Notes under the pieces: model-generated
What the model was told of the DNA's origin: nothing
The model's input: the letters and a program-made list of their open reading frames with translations, nothing else
Database searches by the model: none
Part shown: in pieces, positions 12,201 through 21,224 of the stretch
Layout: each line of letters opens with the position of its first letter
Numbering within the stretch: position 1 is the first letter of the stretch
Made by a program: the position numbers and the translations under genes
Origin: Mercurialis annua
Taxonomy: Eukaryota; Streptophyta; Magnoliopsida; Malpighiales; Euphorbiaceae
Direction: 5' to 3'
Length of the DNA: 64,000 bases
NCBI RefSeq assembly: GCF_937616625.2
Contig: NC_065577.1
Span: 5,435,001-5,499,000 of the forward strand

Positions 12201-14919
12201 CCAAACATATGTCGTTTGGTTCAATGTTTAATTTTGAGAATATTATTCCATCTTTAAAATAATTATTCGATAGTCATGAGTTTTGAAAATTTCAAAAAAT
12301 TAGGTTAATTGAAAATCTCAATTCAATTAATCTAATTTTTATCCATTCATCTTTTAACTTTTTTTAAGATAAATTAGTTCATGACTGCGGAAACAATTAT
12401 ACGAGCTTAATAAATTATGTATCTAATTTAATGAGAGTTTATAAATATTGAAATAATTTCATTATAAAAAAATATTCACTAAAATATCTGAATACGCATT
12501 AATTAGCATAAACATAACTTGAGATATTAAGTTGTACTATTTATTTTTAGGCTGATCCTTTTAAAAAAAAACATCACCCCAATTCGATTGCATCCTGACG
12601 TTGCAGAATCACCAATTTTACTCAAAGAGTAATGTTATATAACCCAACTCTTTTAGCCCACCTTCTTGTACCGCCTGACGTGTCAGTTAAAGAGTGGATG
12701 CATTAAATTTTATTTTTTGAGATATACACTTTTGGGTGGGTATCGGACGAATGAAATCCTGCCACGTAAGGCGGGTTATTGAAGGTGGATTAAATATGTG
12801 GGTTATTTACTCAAATTATGACCTTTCAGTTTTAATTGCACTCTCAAACATTAAATTGATCAATAGAAAAATGTTCATACTAATATTTTATATATATTCT
12901 AAATAGTTCCTAATGTTGTATTTAAAATAAAAAAACATTACTTTTCCAGCTGGAGAAGACGACCATCACTATACGACTTCTCCAGCTCGTCTTCTCCGGC
13001 TGGAGAAGACGACCCTATACAGAGATAATTGTAACGTGTCCTAGCACCTATAAAATTGACGAACTATATTATCAATATCATAAATGTGAATATGTAAATT
13101 TACTTTATTTAATATCAATGTTAACAATGTTAGACAACATTCAATAAATCAATTTAGCGTCTGATAAAATCAGTTTCATTAAAGGAAAAATGGTAAAATC
13201 AAATTGAGAATTTTAAATAAACCATAAAAGTTTAGTTACTCAATTAATCATACCAATCCGACAATAAAATCAATAAAGAAAGATAGTTAAGGAATAAATG
13301 TTCAATCGGGATTGAATCATAATTTTAATATAAAATATTAAAAGAAGTATACATTTCCTTAAAATTATTTAAAGCAATCACCAACTTCGGAAAGTAATAT
13401 TTAAATATATAATTTATCGTAAAAAATATTAAATAAAAAAGAGTTAAGCTAAAAAAGAGTTTTGGATTGTCAAACCCGACTCGATGGCCGGTTCCCATAT
13501 TTTTCGGTTGAACCAGTGGGAACGAGTTTGAGCATACAATACAAGTATCTGAATTACCTTGATACATTTACGGTACGTAGAACCGGGAATATTCAATGGA
13601 AATGCCATAAGACTTGCTGCAAATAGACTGAAACTCTCACTTAAATTATTAGCTGATACAATGGCTTCATAACCACATAGGACCTTAGCCGTGGCGTCGC
13701 AAATAGTCTGCAAAAATTAATTTTAACATCAAAACGACACACACATGTATATAAGTAAAATGATTTTTTTTTGAACTACTAAACTAAAATGAAGTGAGTT
13801 AGGCTGAAATTTACGATGGAAATAGCATTTTTGACGTGAACAACGTCTTGATTAGACCAAGAATGTAGAGTTTCCGTCACCATATTCTCTATCAGTGGAA
13901 GCATTTTCATTTTGAGTCTTTCAGCGCCCAATTGACCTAAAAAGGCTCCTCGTATATATTTGTGAATATAACCTGAAATATTAGTTCTTGATTCACCGTC
14001 TAGTACCAAAATCTTAGAAAATGTTTCAAAATACCACATTTCCACCAGTCTTCCTTCTTGATTTATAATGTGCTTATTGAATTCTGGATCTGTCGAAATC
14101 ACAATCGGCCGACATGCTATATTACTTCGAAATATAGGTCCGTACCTAGTGCACAAAAAAATAATTTATAATTTGAATATTGGTTTAGTCGTCAAAAAAA
14201 ATCAATTTTTTTTGCCTTCTTAATTTAATCAAAACTTTTATTTTCTCAATTTCAACCTAATTTAAATTAAAAGTTAACAAATATTTTAGAGTAATGCTAT
14301 TTAATTTTATCTTGTTGTACCACCGGACGTGACAACAAATAAATGAATCAATTTAAAGAGAAAAACTGAAGTATACACTTTTAAATAAGAATTGAACAAA
14401 TAAAAACATATCATGTAAGACGGTACAAGAAGGTGGATTATAGGTGGGTTAAATATCATTTTCCAATATTTGAACGGAATTTCACTTATTGTAAACTTAA
14501 CACATATTTTCAATTTTTCAATTATTAATTAAGATAAATTATATTGCATATTTTCAAGTTTCACTTCAATTTCGTAGGTTTCCACATGATTTTTTATTAC
14601 TTAAATTCACATGTCAATTAAGTAAAGTCTAGAATTAGACTATAGTTGTTATTCAAAATTACTCATAATATCTAACAGAAAAATGAAATCATAATATATA
14701 ACATGATTAATTTTTTTACCTTTGAACTCTTTTCTTAATGAAAGGATGAGTATCTAGAGAATAACTAGGAATGAGTAGCTGAAGGGTCTCTCCGATAAAT
14801 GGAAATCCCATTGAACCTGGAGGCAGAACACCTTCACAATTTAGGTTCCTCCACTTATTAATCCAAATGGTATAATATAGCCCAAATAATGCTACAAAAA
14901 ACAATACAAATGTCAACAT
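9226..14919 (-). CDS. cytochrome P450, CYP87-like (copy 1)
   Basis: Nine exons, each set by splice sites and frame: 14720-14919, 13815-14145, 13558-13707, 11777-12037, 11564-11650, 11128-11206, 10918-11024, 9533-9660, 9226-9316. They give 477 residues, normal for the family. In order: N-terminal membrane anchor; proline hinge LPPGSMGFP; I-helix FASFTTIS; K-helix ESLR; FNPSRW; haem loop FGGGTRQCVG; end KLFEKN. The pattern ELDS.TI.KNF.PFGGG fits CYP87, ER-bound mono-oxygenases acting on triterpenoids or sterols (subfamily D resemblance is from memory). Oddities: intron 6 begins GC (AAAG|GCAATT) where the paralogue has GT, and the usual I-helix Glu is Thr. The exon pattern matches the paralogue at 35526-46178. 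Substrate unknown. Confidence 0.9.
10168..10496 (-). mobile_element. TRIM-type miniature LTR retroelement in intron 7
   Basis: Two 109-bp direct repeats (10168-10276 and 10388-10496) bracket 111 bp. On the minus strand each starts TGTTGAAGTGG and ends TCTAACA. TGGTATCGGAGCC, one change from the initiator tRNA-Met primer site, follows the 5' repeat. A purine run (GAGGGGGAG) precedes the 3' repeat. Perfect 5-bp target duplications ATGTG lie at 10163-10167 and 10497-10501. It has no coding capacity and sits in an intron of the first P450 on the same strand. Confidence 0.93.
12627..12826. mobile_element. small TIR element in intron 3
   Basis: Inverted ends pair imperfectly: GAGTAATGTTATATAACCCA with the complement of GGGTTATTTACTC. 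Inner blocks CCACCTTCTTGTACCGCC and GCGGGTTATTGAAGGTGG also pair. A related element lies at 14286-14470. It has no coding content. Confidence 0.5.
12950..13013. repeat. self-complementary word cluster (GCTGGAGAAGACGA)
   Basis: The word GCTGGAGAAGACGAC occurs twice. Its complement, CGTCTTCTCC or ACTTCTCCAGC, occurs twice between and beside the copies, so the stretch can fold on itself. It lies in intron 3 of the first P450 and is GC-rich in AT-rich surroundings. Confidence 0.6.
14286..14470. mobile_element. small TIR element in intron 1
   Basis: It is related to the element at 12627-12826: TTGTACCACCGGACGTGAC on the left pairs with GTAAGACGGTACAAGAAGGTGG on the right in inverted orientation. 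Ends are approximate. Confidence 0.45.
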
Positions 14920-14986
14920 TTTTTGTGGAGTTATAATATATTTAGAGAGCTATGAATTTTTGAATTTCCAATTTTGATCCTTGATC

Positions 14987-14994
14987 TATATATA
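14987..14994 (-). promoter_or_regulatory. TATA box of the first P450
   Basis: TATATATA lies about 70 bases upstream of the ATG, inside a block conserved at the second P450 (CCATATGAATG then TATA then ATAGAT). The homology continues upstream to about 15120, so the promoter was duplicated with the gene. Confidence 0.6.
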
Positions 14995-15293
14995 CACATT
15001 CATATGGGTGTATCATGTATTGAACTTGTTTATATGAAGAGGGGAAAGTCGTAAGAATCATTAATGATAACTTTAATATAATCAGCAACTTGCATATTAA
15101 TTACCCTCCCGTCTTAAATATGTAGATAGTAATTCTTAAATGAACATAAATTCTAAATGGGTTAACTTTTTAAAAATGTCAAACATTTTCCGCCGTAGAT
15201 AATCTTTTTTTTTTTATAATAGAGATAGAGATTACACTACTAACTACGAACAAAGCTATATATAGTACTCTTTATATGCAAATCCGCCATCCA

Positions 15294-15579
15294 TATAAGA
15301 ATTTACAGAGCTTTTAGAAGAATCAGATTATAGAAGCAGAAATGAGTAATTCTCATTAAACAATAAAGAAGAGTTTACATGTCTTTTATAGAACATTTTT
15401 GACACCTGTCAGAAATGTCTATCTTAATTACAACGGCTATAATAAGCCAACTCAGCAATAAACTACTTCCTAACTAACTTATTCTATAACTAACTACTAA
15501 CAGATTTAATTAACTAAAAACTGCAGGTAATTATAAAAGCTCATAAACTAAACTGAATCAAGACTTTGATCCTCTTTTA
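15294..15579 (-). repeat. Copia 3' LTR
   Basis: 286 bp. It is the copy nearest the first P450 and points towards it. It differs from the other LTR at three substitutions. Confidence 0.95.
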
Positions 15580-15586
15580 CCCCCCC

Positions 15587-18500
15587 TCAAGGTGGAGTGT
15601 ATATGTCATGTACACCCAGCTTGTGCAGTAGAGCTTGAAATGTAGATGGTGGTAATGGCTTTGTGAAGAAATCTGTTATCTGATGTTCTCCAGAAATAGG
15701 AAAGAGATGAACCAAACCTTCTTGAATTTTCTGTCTAACAATATGACAGTCTATTTCAATATGTTTGGTTCTTTCGTGGAAGACTGGATTATAAGCAATG
15801 TGACATGCAGATTGATTGTCACAATATATTTTTGCTGATGCTGATCCCTGAACTTGTAAATCATTAAGCAGATACTTGATCCATTGCAATTCACAAGTTG
15901 TATTTGCCAGGGCCCTATACTCAGCTTCTGCACTGGACTTTGACACTGTGACTTGTTTCTTTGTCTTCCAAGATACAAGTGCAACTCCAAGGAATACACA
16001 AAAACCTGTGATTGGCTTCCTTGATTCAGAACAGGTTGCCCAATCAGAGTCTGAGAAGGCTTTTAGTTCTAAGTTATTCCTGGCTGGAAAGAAAATGCCC
16101 TGTCCTGGTGATCTCTTCAGATACCTTAGTATTCTAGAGATAGCTGAGTAATGATTGTCAGTTGGACAATCTAGAAACTGACTTAGTTGCTGCACAGGAA
16201 AAGATATATCTGGTCTTGTGCTGCAAAGGTAGATAAGTTTGCCCACTAATCTCCTGTAGTTGGTAACATCAGAATATAAAGAAGATCCATCATCTTTGAT
16301 TAGTCTTGTTAAGGCTGTCATTGGTGTTGAAGCTGGTTTTGATTCTGTAAAACCAGTATCTTTGAGTAGGTCAAGTGTATACTTTCTTTGTGAAAGATTT
16401 ATACCAGAACTAGACCTTGCTACCTCCAATCCTAAGAAGAACTTTAAAGGCCCTAAGTCTTTGATTTTGAAAACCTGATCAAGAAAGACTTTGATCCTCT
16501 GTATTTCTTCTGTGTCATTTCCAGTCAAGATGACATCATCCACATAAATTAACAATACTGTAAATGATGCTTTCTTTATCTTTGTAAACAGAGAACAGTC
16601 TGAGTGTGTCTGTGAATATCCTTGTGAAACTAGTCCATCAGTAAGCTTTTTGTTCCATTGTCTGCTGGCCTGTTTCAAGCCATACAGAGACTTTATTAAC
16701 TTACAAACTTGATTAGATTTAGAAGATATCATACCTGGTGGAAGAACCATGTACACCTCTTCATGCAAATCTCCATGAAGAAATGCATTATTGATGTCCA
16801 GTTGCTGTAAAGACCAATTGTTTGCTGCTGCTACTGCTAAAAGAACCCTTATAGTTGTCATTTTAGCTACTGGTGAGAATGTGTCAGTATAATCTATACC
16901 ATTTTGTTGTGTATATCCCTTGGCAACTAACCTAGCTTTATATCTCTCTATTGAACCATCACTATTGTATTTTATTTTAAAAACCCATTTACAACCAATA
17001 GGTGTTTTATCAGCAGGTAAGTCAGTTAATTTCCAAGTATTATTAAGGTCTAAAGCATCTAACTCCTTTTGCATTGCTTCCTGCCAAACATTATGCTTAA
17101 TAGCTTCTTTGTATGTTTTTGGTTCAACAAGTATATCAGAATTAACAGCAAATACTTTATGAGAAGATCCTAATTTTGCATAAGACATTACTCTATCTAA
17201 TATATGAGGAGAAGTCTTATCTTTAACTATGGTACAAATATAATCTGTTAAATGTGCAGGCTTAGAAATTGTCCTAGAAGACCTCCTAAGACTAACTTCT
17301 TGACCAATACTGGAAACATCAGCAACATGAACCTCAGAAATATTTGCATCAGAAACATTAGAAACAGGAACAAAATTATGAACATCAGCAACATGAACCT
17401 CAGAAATATTTGCATCAGAAACATTAGAAACAGGAACAAAATTATGAATTGGATAATCAAAGTCAGAAGTATTTATTTCTGTTGGTAACACTAAACTTGA
17501 ATCAGACTGAGATAACACAGATGTATTTTTGAAAGGAAACAAACTTTCATAAAATCTTACATCTCTAGAAATGAAAACTTGTTTTGTTTGCAAATTGTAC
17601 AGTCTGTAACCTTTTGTGTTTGCTGGATAACCCAGAAAAACACATTCTATTGCCCTAGGTGAAAATTTATGTCTAGTATGCAGTAAAGTAGATGCATAAG
17701 CTAAACAACCAAAGACTTTTAAATTAGCAAAATCAGGTAATGTATGAAATATTAATTCATATGGAGTCTTATTATCAATTACTGGTGATGGTGTCCTATT
17801 TATAAGATAAACAGCATGAGACACACAGTCTGACCAAAAAGATAAAGGAATTAATGACTGGAATTCCAGAGCTCTTGCAACATTCAAGGTATGTTGATGC
17901 TTTCTCTCAACAACAGAATTTTGTTGAGGAGTATAAACACAAGTTGTTTGATGTTTAATACCTTTTGAATCATAAAAATTAGGCATATTAAACTCTTGAC
18001 CATTATCAGATCTCATGCACTTTATCTTAACAGAAAACTGAGTTTCAATATATGCATAAAAGTTCTGAATAATAACTCTAGCTTCTGATTTTGTTTTTAA
18101 CAAATATAACCAAGTATACCTACTCTTATCATCCACTATGGTCAGAAAATAACTATGTCCATAAATTGATTTAGTTCTTGTTGGACCCCATATATCAACA
18201 TGAATTAAATCAAAGCATTTATCAACTGTAGAATTACTTAAAGGAAAAGAAATTTTCTTCTGTTTAGCCAAATGACAAACTTTACAGTGTGCATCAACAG
18301 GCAACTTTATTGATGAATAACTATTTTGTAAACATTTCAGCCTTGAAGTAGCTAAATGACCTAGTCTATTATGCCACAAAAAACTAGAATCAATAGAAGA
18401 TTTATCCATAAAACTGGAATCAACAGAAACATCAGTCACAGCATTTACAGAAAACACAGAATTGGTCTCAAAATATGATTTATCAAGCTGATAAAGTCCT

Positions 18501-19102
18501 TGAGCTTTTCTAGCTAATCCAATCATCCTCCAATTGATAGGATCCTTTAGTATGCAAAGATTTTTATAAAGAATAAAACAATAATCATATTGTTCTGTCA
18601 ATTTGCTAGTAGATATCAAATTGAAAAAGAAATTAGGTACATATAAGACATTATATAACACAAAATTCTTGCTAAACTTTACTGTGCCTACATGTGTAAC
18701 TGGTATTTTTTGTGAATTTAGTAAAGTAATGTGCACATTTGAAACTAACCTATAAGAACTAAATGACTGCAAAGAACATGTTATATGATCAGTGGCACCA
18801 GAATCTATTATCCAAGAATCACAAGCAGATTTAATAAGAGAAGAACAAGCTAAGAAATGCATACCAGATTCAGCTCCTGTTTTAGCAGCATCAAAATTAG
18901 TTGCAATGGTATTGATCTTTGGTGATCCAGCTATTGCATTTTGTTGTAGCATGCTCATTAACTGCTTGTATTGCTCTTGAGTGAAAACTGGAACAACTTC
19001 TTTGTCATTAAGCTCTTGTCCTGAACCAAAATTTCTTACATCCTTTGCTTGACCATTAGATTCATAATTCTGAATATATGAATCTTGAGAATCTTGAAAC
19101 AT
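15587..19102 (-). CDS. Copia pol: protease, integrase, RT, RNase H
   Basis: The 1171-residue open frame has the Copia domain order. Aspartic protease DSGATDH is near residue 100. The pre-integrase zinc motif follows (HNRLGH...CKVCHLAKQ). The integrase core has FLTIVDDKSRY, RSDNGQEF and TPQQNSVVERKH, where Gly is usual instead of the Ser. Reverse transcriptase follows with WVFKIKYNSDGSIERYKARL, QLDINNAFLHG and LLIYVDDVIL. RNase H has SDSDWATC, SSAEAEYRAL and DNQSACHIA. All expected catalytic motifs are visible. Counting from the first ATG after the gag stop gives this start; translation may really come from readthrough or from the gag start. The TGA stop directly abuts the polypurine tract. 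A perfect 66-bp tandem duplication lies in the integrase-RT linker. Confidence 0.95.
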   Translation of the reverse strand: MFQDSQDSYIQNYESNGQAKDVRNFGSGQELNDKEVVPVFTQEQYKQLMSMLQQNAIAGSPKINTIATNFDAAKTGAESGMHFLACSSLIKSACDSWIIDSGATDHITCSLQSFSSYRLVSNVHITLLNSQKIPVTHVGTVKFSKNFVLYNVLYVPNFFFNLISTSKLTEQYDYCFILYKNLCILKDPINWRMIGLARKAQGLYQLDKSYFETNSVFSVNAVTDVSVDSSFMDKSSIDSSFLWHNRLGHLATSRLKCLQNSYSSIKLPVDAHCKVCHLAKQKKISFPLSNSTVDKCFDLIHVDIWGPTRTKSIYGHSYFLTIVDDKSRYTWLYLLKTKSEARVIIQNFYAYIETQFSVKIKCMRSDNGQEFNMPNFYDSKGIKHQTTCVYTPQQNSVVERKHQHTLNVARALEFQSLIPLSFWSDCVSHAVYLINRTPSPVIDNKTPYELIFHTLPDFANLKVFGCLAYASTLLHTRHKFSPRAIECVFLGYPANTKGYRLYNLQTKQVFISRDVRFYESLFPFKNTSVLSQSDSSLVLPTEINTSDFDYPIHNFVPVSNVSDANISEVHVADVHNFVPVSNVSDANISEVHVADVSSIGQEVSLRRSSRTISKPAHLTDYICTIVKDKTSPHILDRVMSYAKLGSSHKVFAVNSDILVEPKTYKEAIKHNVWQEAMQKELDALDLNNTWKLTDLPADKTPIGCKWVFKIKYNSDGSIERYKARLVAKGYTQQNGIDYTDTFSPVAKMTTIRVLLAVAAANNWSLQQLDINNAFLHGDLHEEVYMVLPPGMISSKSNQVCKLIKSLYGLKQASRQWNKKLTDGLVSQGYSQTHSDCSLFTKIKKASFTVLLIYVDDVILTGNDTEEIQRIKVFLDQVFKIKDLGPLKFFLGLEVARSSSGINLSQRKYTLDLLKDTGFTESKPASTPMTALTRLIKDDGSSLYSDVTNYRRLVGKLIYLCSTRPDISFPVQQLSQFLDCPTDNHYSAISRILRYLKRSPGQGIFFPARNNLELKAFSDSDWATCSESRKPITGFCVFLGVALVSWKTKKQVTVSKSSAEAEYRALANTTCELQWIKYLLNDLQVQGSASAKIYCDNQSACHIAYNPVFHERTKHIEIDCHIVRQKIQEGLVHLFPISGEHQITDFFTKPLPPSTFQALLHKLGVHDIYTPP
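17317..17448 (-). repeat. perfect 66-bp tandem duplication inside pol
   Basis: Two identical 66-bp units, 17317-17382 and 17383-17448, keep the frame and double a 22-residue linker unit containing NFVPVSNVSDANISEVHVAD. Identity between the units shows that the duplication is very recent. Confidence 0.95.
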
Positions 19103-19129
19103 CTGATTTTGATCATTATAGACATTATC

Positions 19130-20149
19130 TTATTCATTCTCCAACATGTATTCTCCTACTTGATTTACATAAGATTGTGTCCTAGGTCTAGGCTTGTAAC
19201 CTGGAGGAAAACCATGTTTCCTAAAACAAATGTCTACTGTATGTCCAGATAAACCACAAAAAGTACACAGAGGCTTTTGCAAATCAGAATTGTTAACATT
19301 ATAAGGCTTTCTTTGTCCCCCTTGTGACCTAAAACCAGTAGAATTTCCATATGTATTCTGCCTATTTCCATTAAAAGCACCATATGCAGGAAATTTTCTC
19401 TGAAAAGAAGAATTGCCCTGAGTTGCAAAGACAGCAGGTTCAACAATTTGATTACTAGACTCTCCTAAACCCATTTGCCTCTCATGTTGTAACACCATAG
19501 AAAAAACTTTATTAATCTTTGGTAGTGGTTCTTTCATCAAAACCTGAGTTCTTATAGTTGCATAAGACTCAGTTAATCCTTTCAAAAAACGAATTATATA
19601 ATCAGCATCTTGTTGATCTTTCATTATTCTTAAAGCATCACAACTACACTGAGGGTTACAACTACATACAGGAACTACTCTTAAATTTGAATACTCATCC
19701 CACAAGATCTTTAAGTGTGTAAAATAGTCAGTAACAGATAAAGAATTCTGTTTGAAAGCATACATTTCCTCTTGTAAATCAGACATTCTAACAGCATTAC
19801 CTTGAGAAAATCTGTCAAATAAATCTCTCCAAACCTCTATAGCAGAATCAATCCATAGTACACTTTGTGCAATTGATGGTGATAAAGATCTGAGGATCCA
19901 AGAAAGGACCATGGTATTACATCTTTCCCACACAGCATATACTGGATCAAGTTTAGAAGGAATCTGAATGCTCCCATCTACAAATTTCAATTTGTTTTTA
20001 GATAACAAACACATTCTCATAGAACGTGCCCAAGAATGATAGTTTTTATCACTGAGTACAGGTGAAACAAGAACTAGGGAAGGATTTTCACTTGGGTGTA
20101 GATAAAAATGGCTAGAAGGATGATCAAACTCTGAATTTAGATGAGACAT
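19130..20149 (-). CDS. Copia gag
   Basis: The frame has 339 residues. The N-terminal part (NPSLVLVSPVLSDKNYHSW...) is the Copia-type gag with the plant UBN2-like capsid core. Near the C terminus is one CCHC zinc knuckle, C-x2-C-x4-H-x4-C (CTFCGLSGHTVDIC, about residues 296-309), which binds element RNA. The frame ends in TAA at 19130-19132. The next nine codons and the pol ATG are in the same frame, so gag and pol are separated only by this stop. The 5' leader lies between the primer site and 20149. Confidence 0.93.
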   Translation of the reverse strand: MSHLNSEFDHPSSHFYLHPSENPSLVLVSPVLSDKNYHSWARSMRMCLLSKNKLKFVDGSIQIPSKLDPVYAVWERCNTMVLSWILRSLSPSIAQSVLWIDSAIEVWRDLFDRFSQGNAVRMSDLQEEMYAFKQNSLSVTDYFTHLKILWDEYSNLRVVPVCSCNPQCSCDALRIMKDQQDADYIIRFLKGLTESYATIRTQVLMKEPLPKINKVFSMVLQHERQMGLGESSNQIVEPAVFATQGNSSFQRKFPAYGAFNGNRQNTYGNSTGFRSQGGQRKPYNVNNSDLQKPLCTFCGLSGHTVDICFRKHGFPPGYKPRPRTQSYVNQVGEYMLENE

Positions 20150-20339
20150 TATGAATTTAGGGTTTCTGAAATCAAGAAACTTTGAAAGAAACGTAAAAGA
20201 AATTAGAAAAGAATTACTGGAATCAAGAAATGAGAATTAATAATGAGATTTAATCAAGAAAAGGAAGAATTTGTATTTGATTAGCAGCGGATTTGATTAA
20301 AGATTTAAGTGTGTTCTTGAGCAATGAGCTCTGATACCA

Positions 20340-20625
20340 TATAAGAATTTACAGAGCTTTTAGAAGAATCAGATTATAGAAGCAGAAATGAGTAATTCTC
20401 ATTAAACAATAAAGAAGAGTTTGCATGTCTTTTATAGAACATTTTTTACACCTGTCAGAAATGTCTATCTTAATTACAACGGCTATAATAAGCCAACTCA
20501 GCAATAAACTACTTCCTAACTAACTTATTCTATAACTAACTACTAACAGATTTAATTAACTAAAAACTGCAGCTAATTATAAAAGCTCATAAACTAAACT
20601 GAATCAAGACTTTGATCCTCTTTTA
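20340..20625 (-). repeat. Copia 5' LTR
   Basis: 286 bp, promoter-side LTR for the minus-strand transcript, followed directly by the tRNA-Met primer-binding site. Confidence 0.95.
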
Positions 20626-20630
20626 ATCCA

Positions 20631-21165
20631 CACCATTTACGTTAAATGGATCGCCTTTACGAGCTCGCCAATATGACGGAATGATGCTGCTGCCGCCGCT
20701 TCTGACGCTTCTCCAAATACCTTCAATAAATCTTCAATATGTGCTCCCTCTTGTTCACGTGAGGGATAGAACCCAAGATCTTTAGATCTTATGCCTCACT
20801 CCTTAGCCAATTGAGTTAGAGGTCATTGGCCGAAGATAACTCTAACTAAACATTTCTAAGACACTAATTTTGGCCAATTTTCGGTAAGTATGTACTAATT
20901 TTCGTCAATCAAACAAATCAAAACTTTCCAATTTTGTTATAAGGGTTAATTCCATAAAAAGTCACGACCTTTATACGAATTTTCATTTTAATCACGACTT
21001 TTAAAAATTGCCATATAATACCATGGCCTTTCATTTTTTTTTTCAAATCTATCTTATATCATTAACCCAATGATTACACCAATCATTTGGAGACAAAAGT
21101 TGTCTCCCAATGATTGGTAATCATCCCTTAATCACCCTTAATTAGGTGATTAAGGAATGGTCATT
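20631..21165. other. intergenic, hairpin-rich remnant
   Basis: No gene seen. From about 20946 the sequence (AGGGTTAATTCCATAAAAAG) resembles the left end of the TIR elements listed elsewhere, but no right partner was found. Several hairpins follow: GGAGACAAAAGTTGTCTCC, CTTAATCACC...GGTGATTAAG, and CCAATGATT with AATCATTGG. Confidence 0.45.
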
Positions 21166-21224
21166 GAATCCGCAAGTATGACTTGCGGATTCATAATGAA
21201 TCCGCAAGTCATACTTGCGGATTC
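21166..21224. repeat. 59-nt perfect palindrome
   Basis: Two 29-nt arms are separated by one A. Each arm is itself nearly self-complementary (AATCCGCAAGT then ACTTGCGGATT), so the site can form one long hairpin or two short ones. Confidence 0.9.

Larger units (their letters stand above)
15294..20625 (-). mobile_element. near-complete Ty1/Copia retrotransposon
   Basis: It is 5332 bp with 286-bp LTRs (15294-15579 and 20340-20625) that differ at three positions by eye. Perfect 5-bp target duplications ATCCA lie at 15289-15293 and 20626-20630. On the minus strand the LTR ends are TA...TA instead of TG...CA, one of the known non-canonical classes. The primer site TGGTATCAGAGC (20328-20339) abuts the 5' LTR and matches initiator tRNA-Met. 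A run of seven G (15580-15586, minus) abuts the 3' LTR. Gag and pol share one frame with a single TAA between them. The low LTR divergence indicates recent insertion. It ends about 300 bp upstream of the first P450's TATA box, in the same orientation. Confidence 0.97.

Noticed and set aside
20750..20835. tRNA-like stretch (GGGATAGAACCCAAGATC, AGCCAATTGAGTTAGAG)
   Set aside because: It resembles the T-arm and D-arm phrases seen in tRNA-derived repeats, but no complete cloverleaf could be built.
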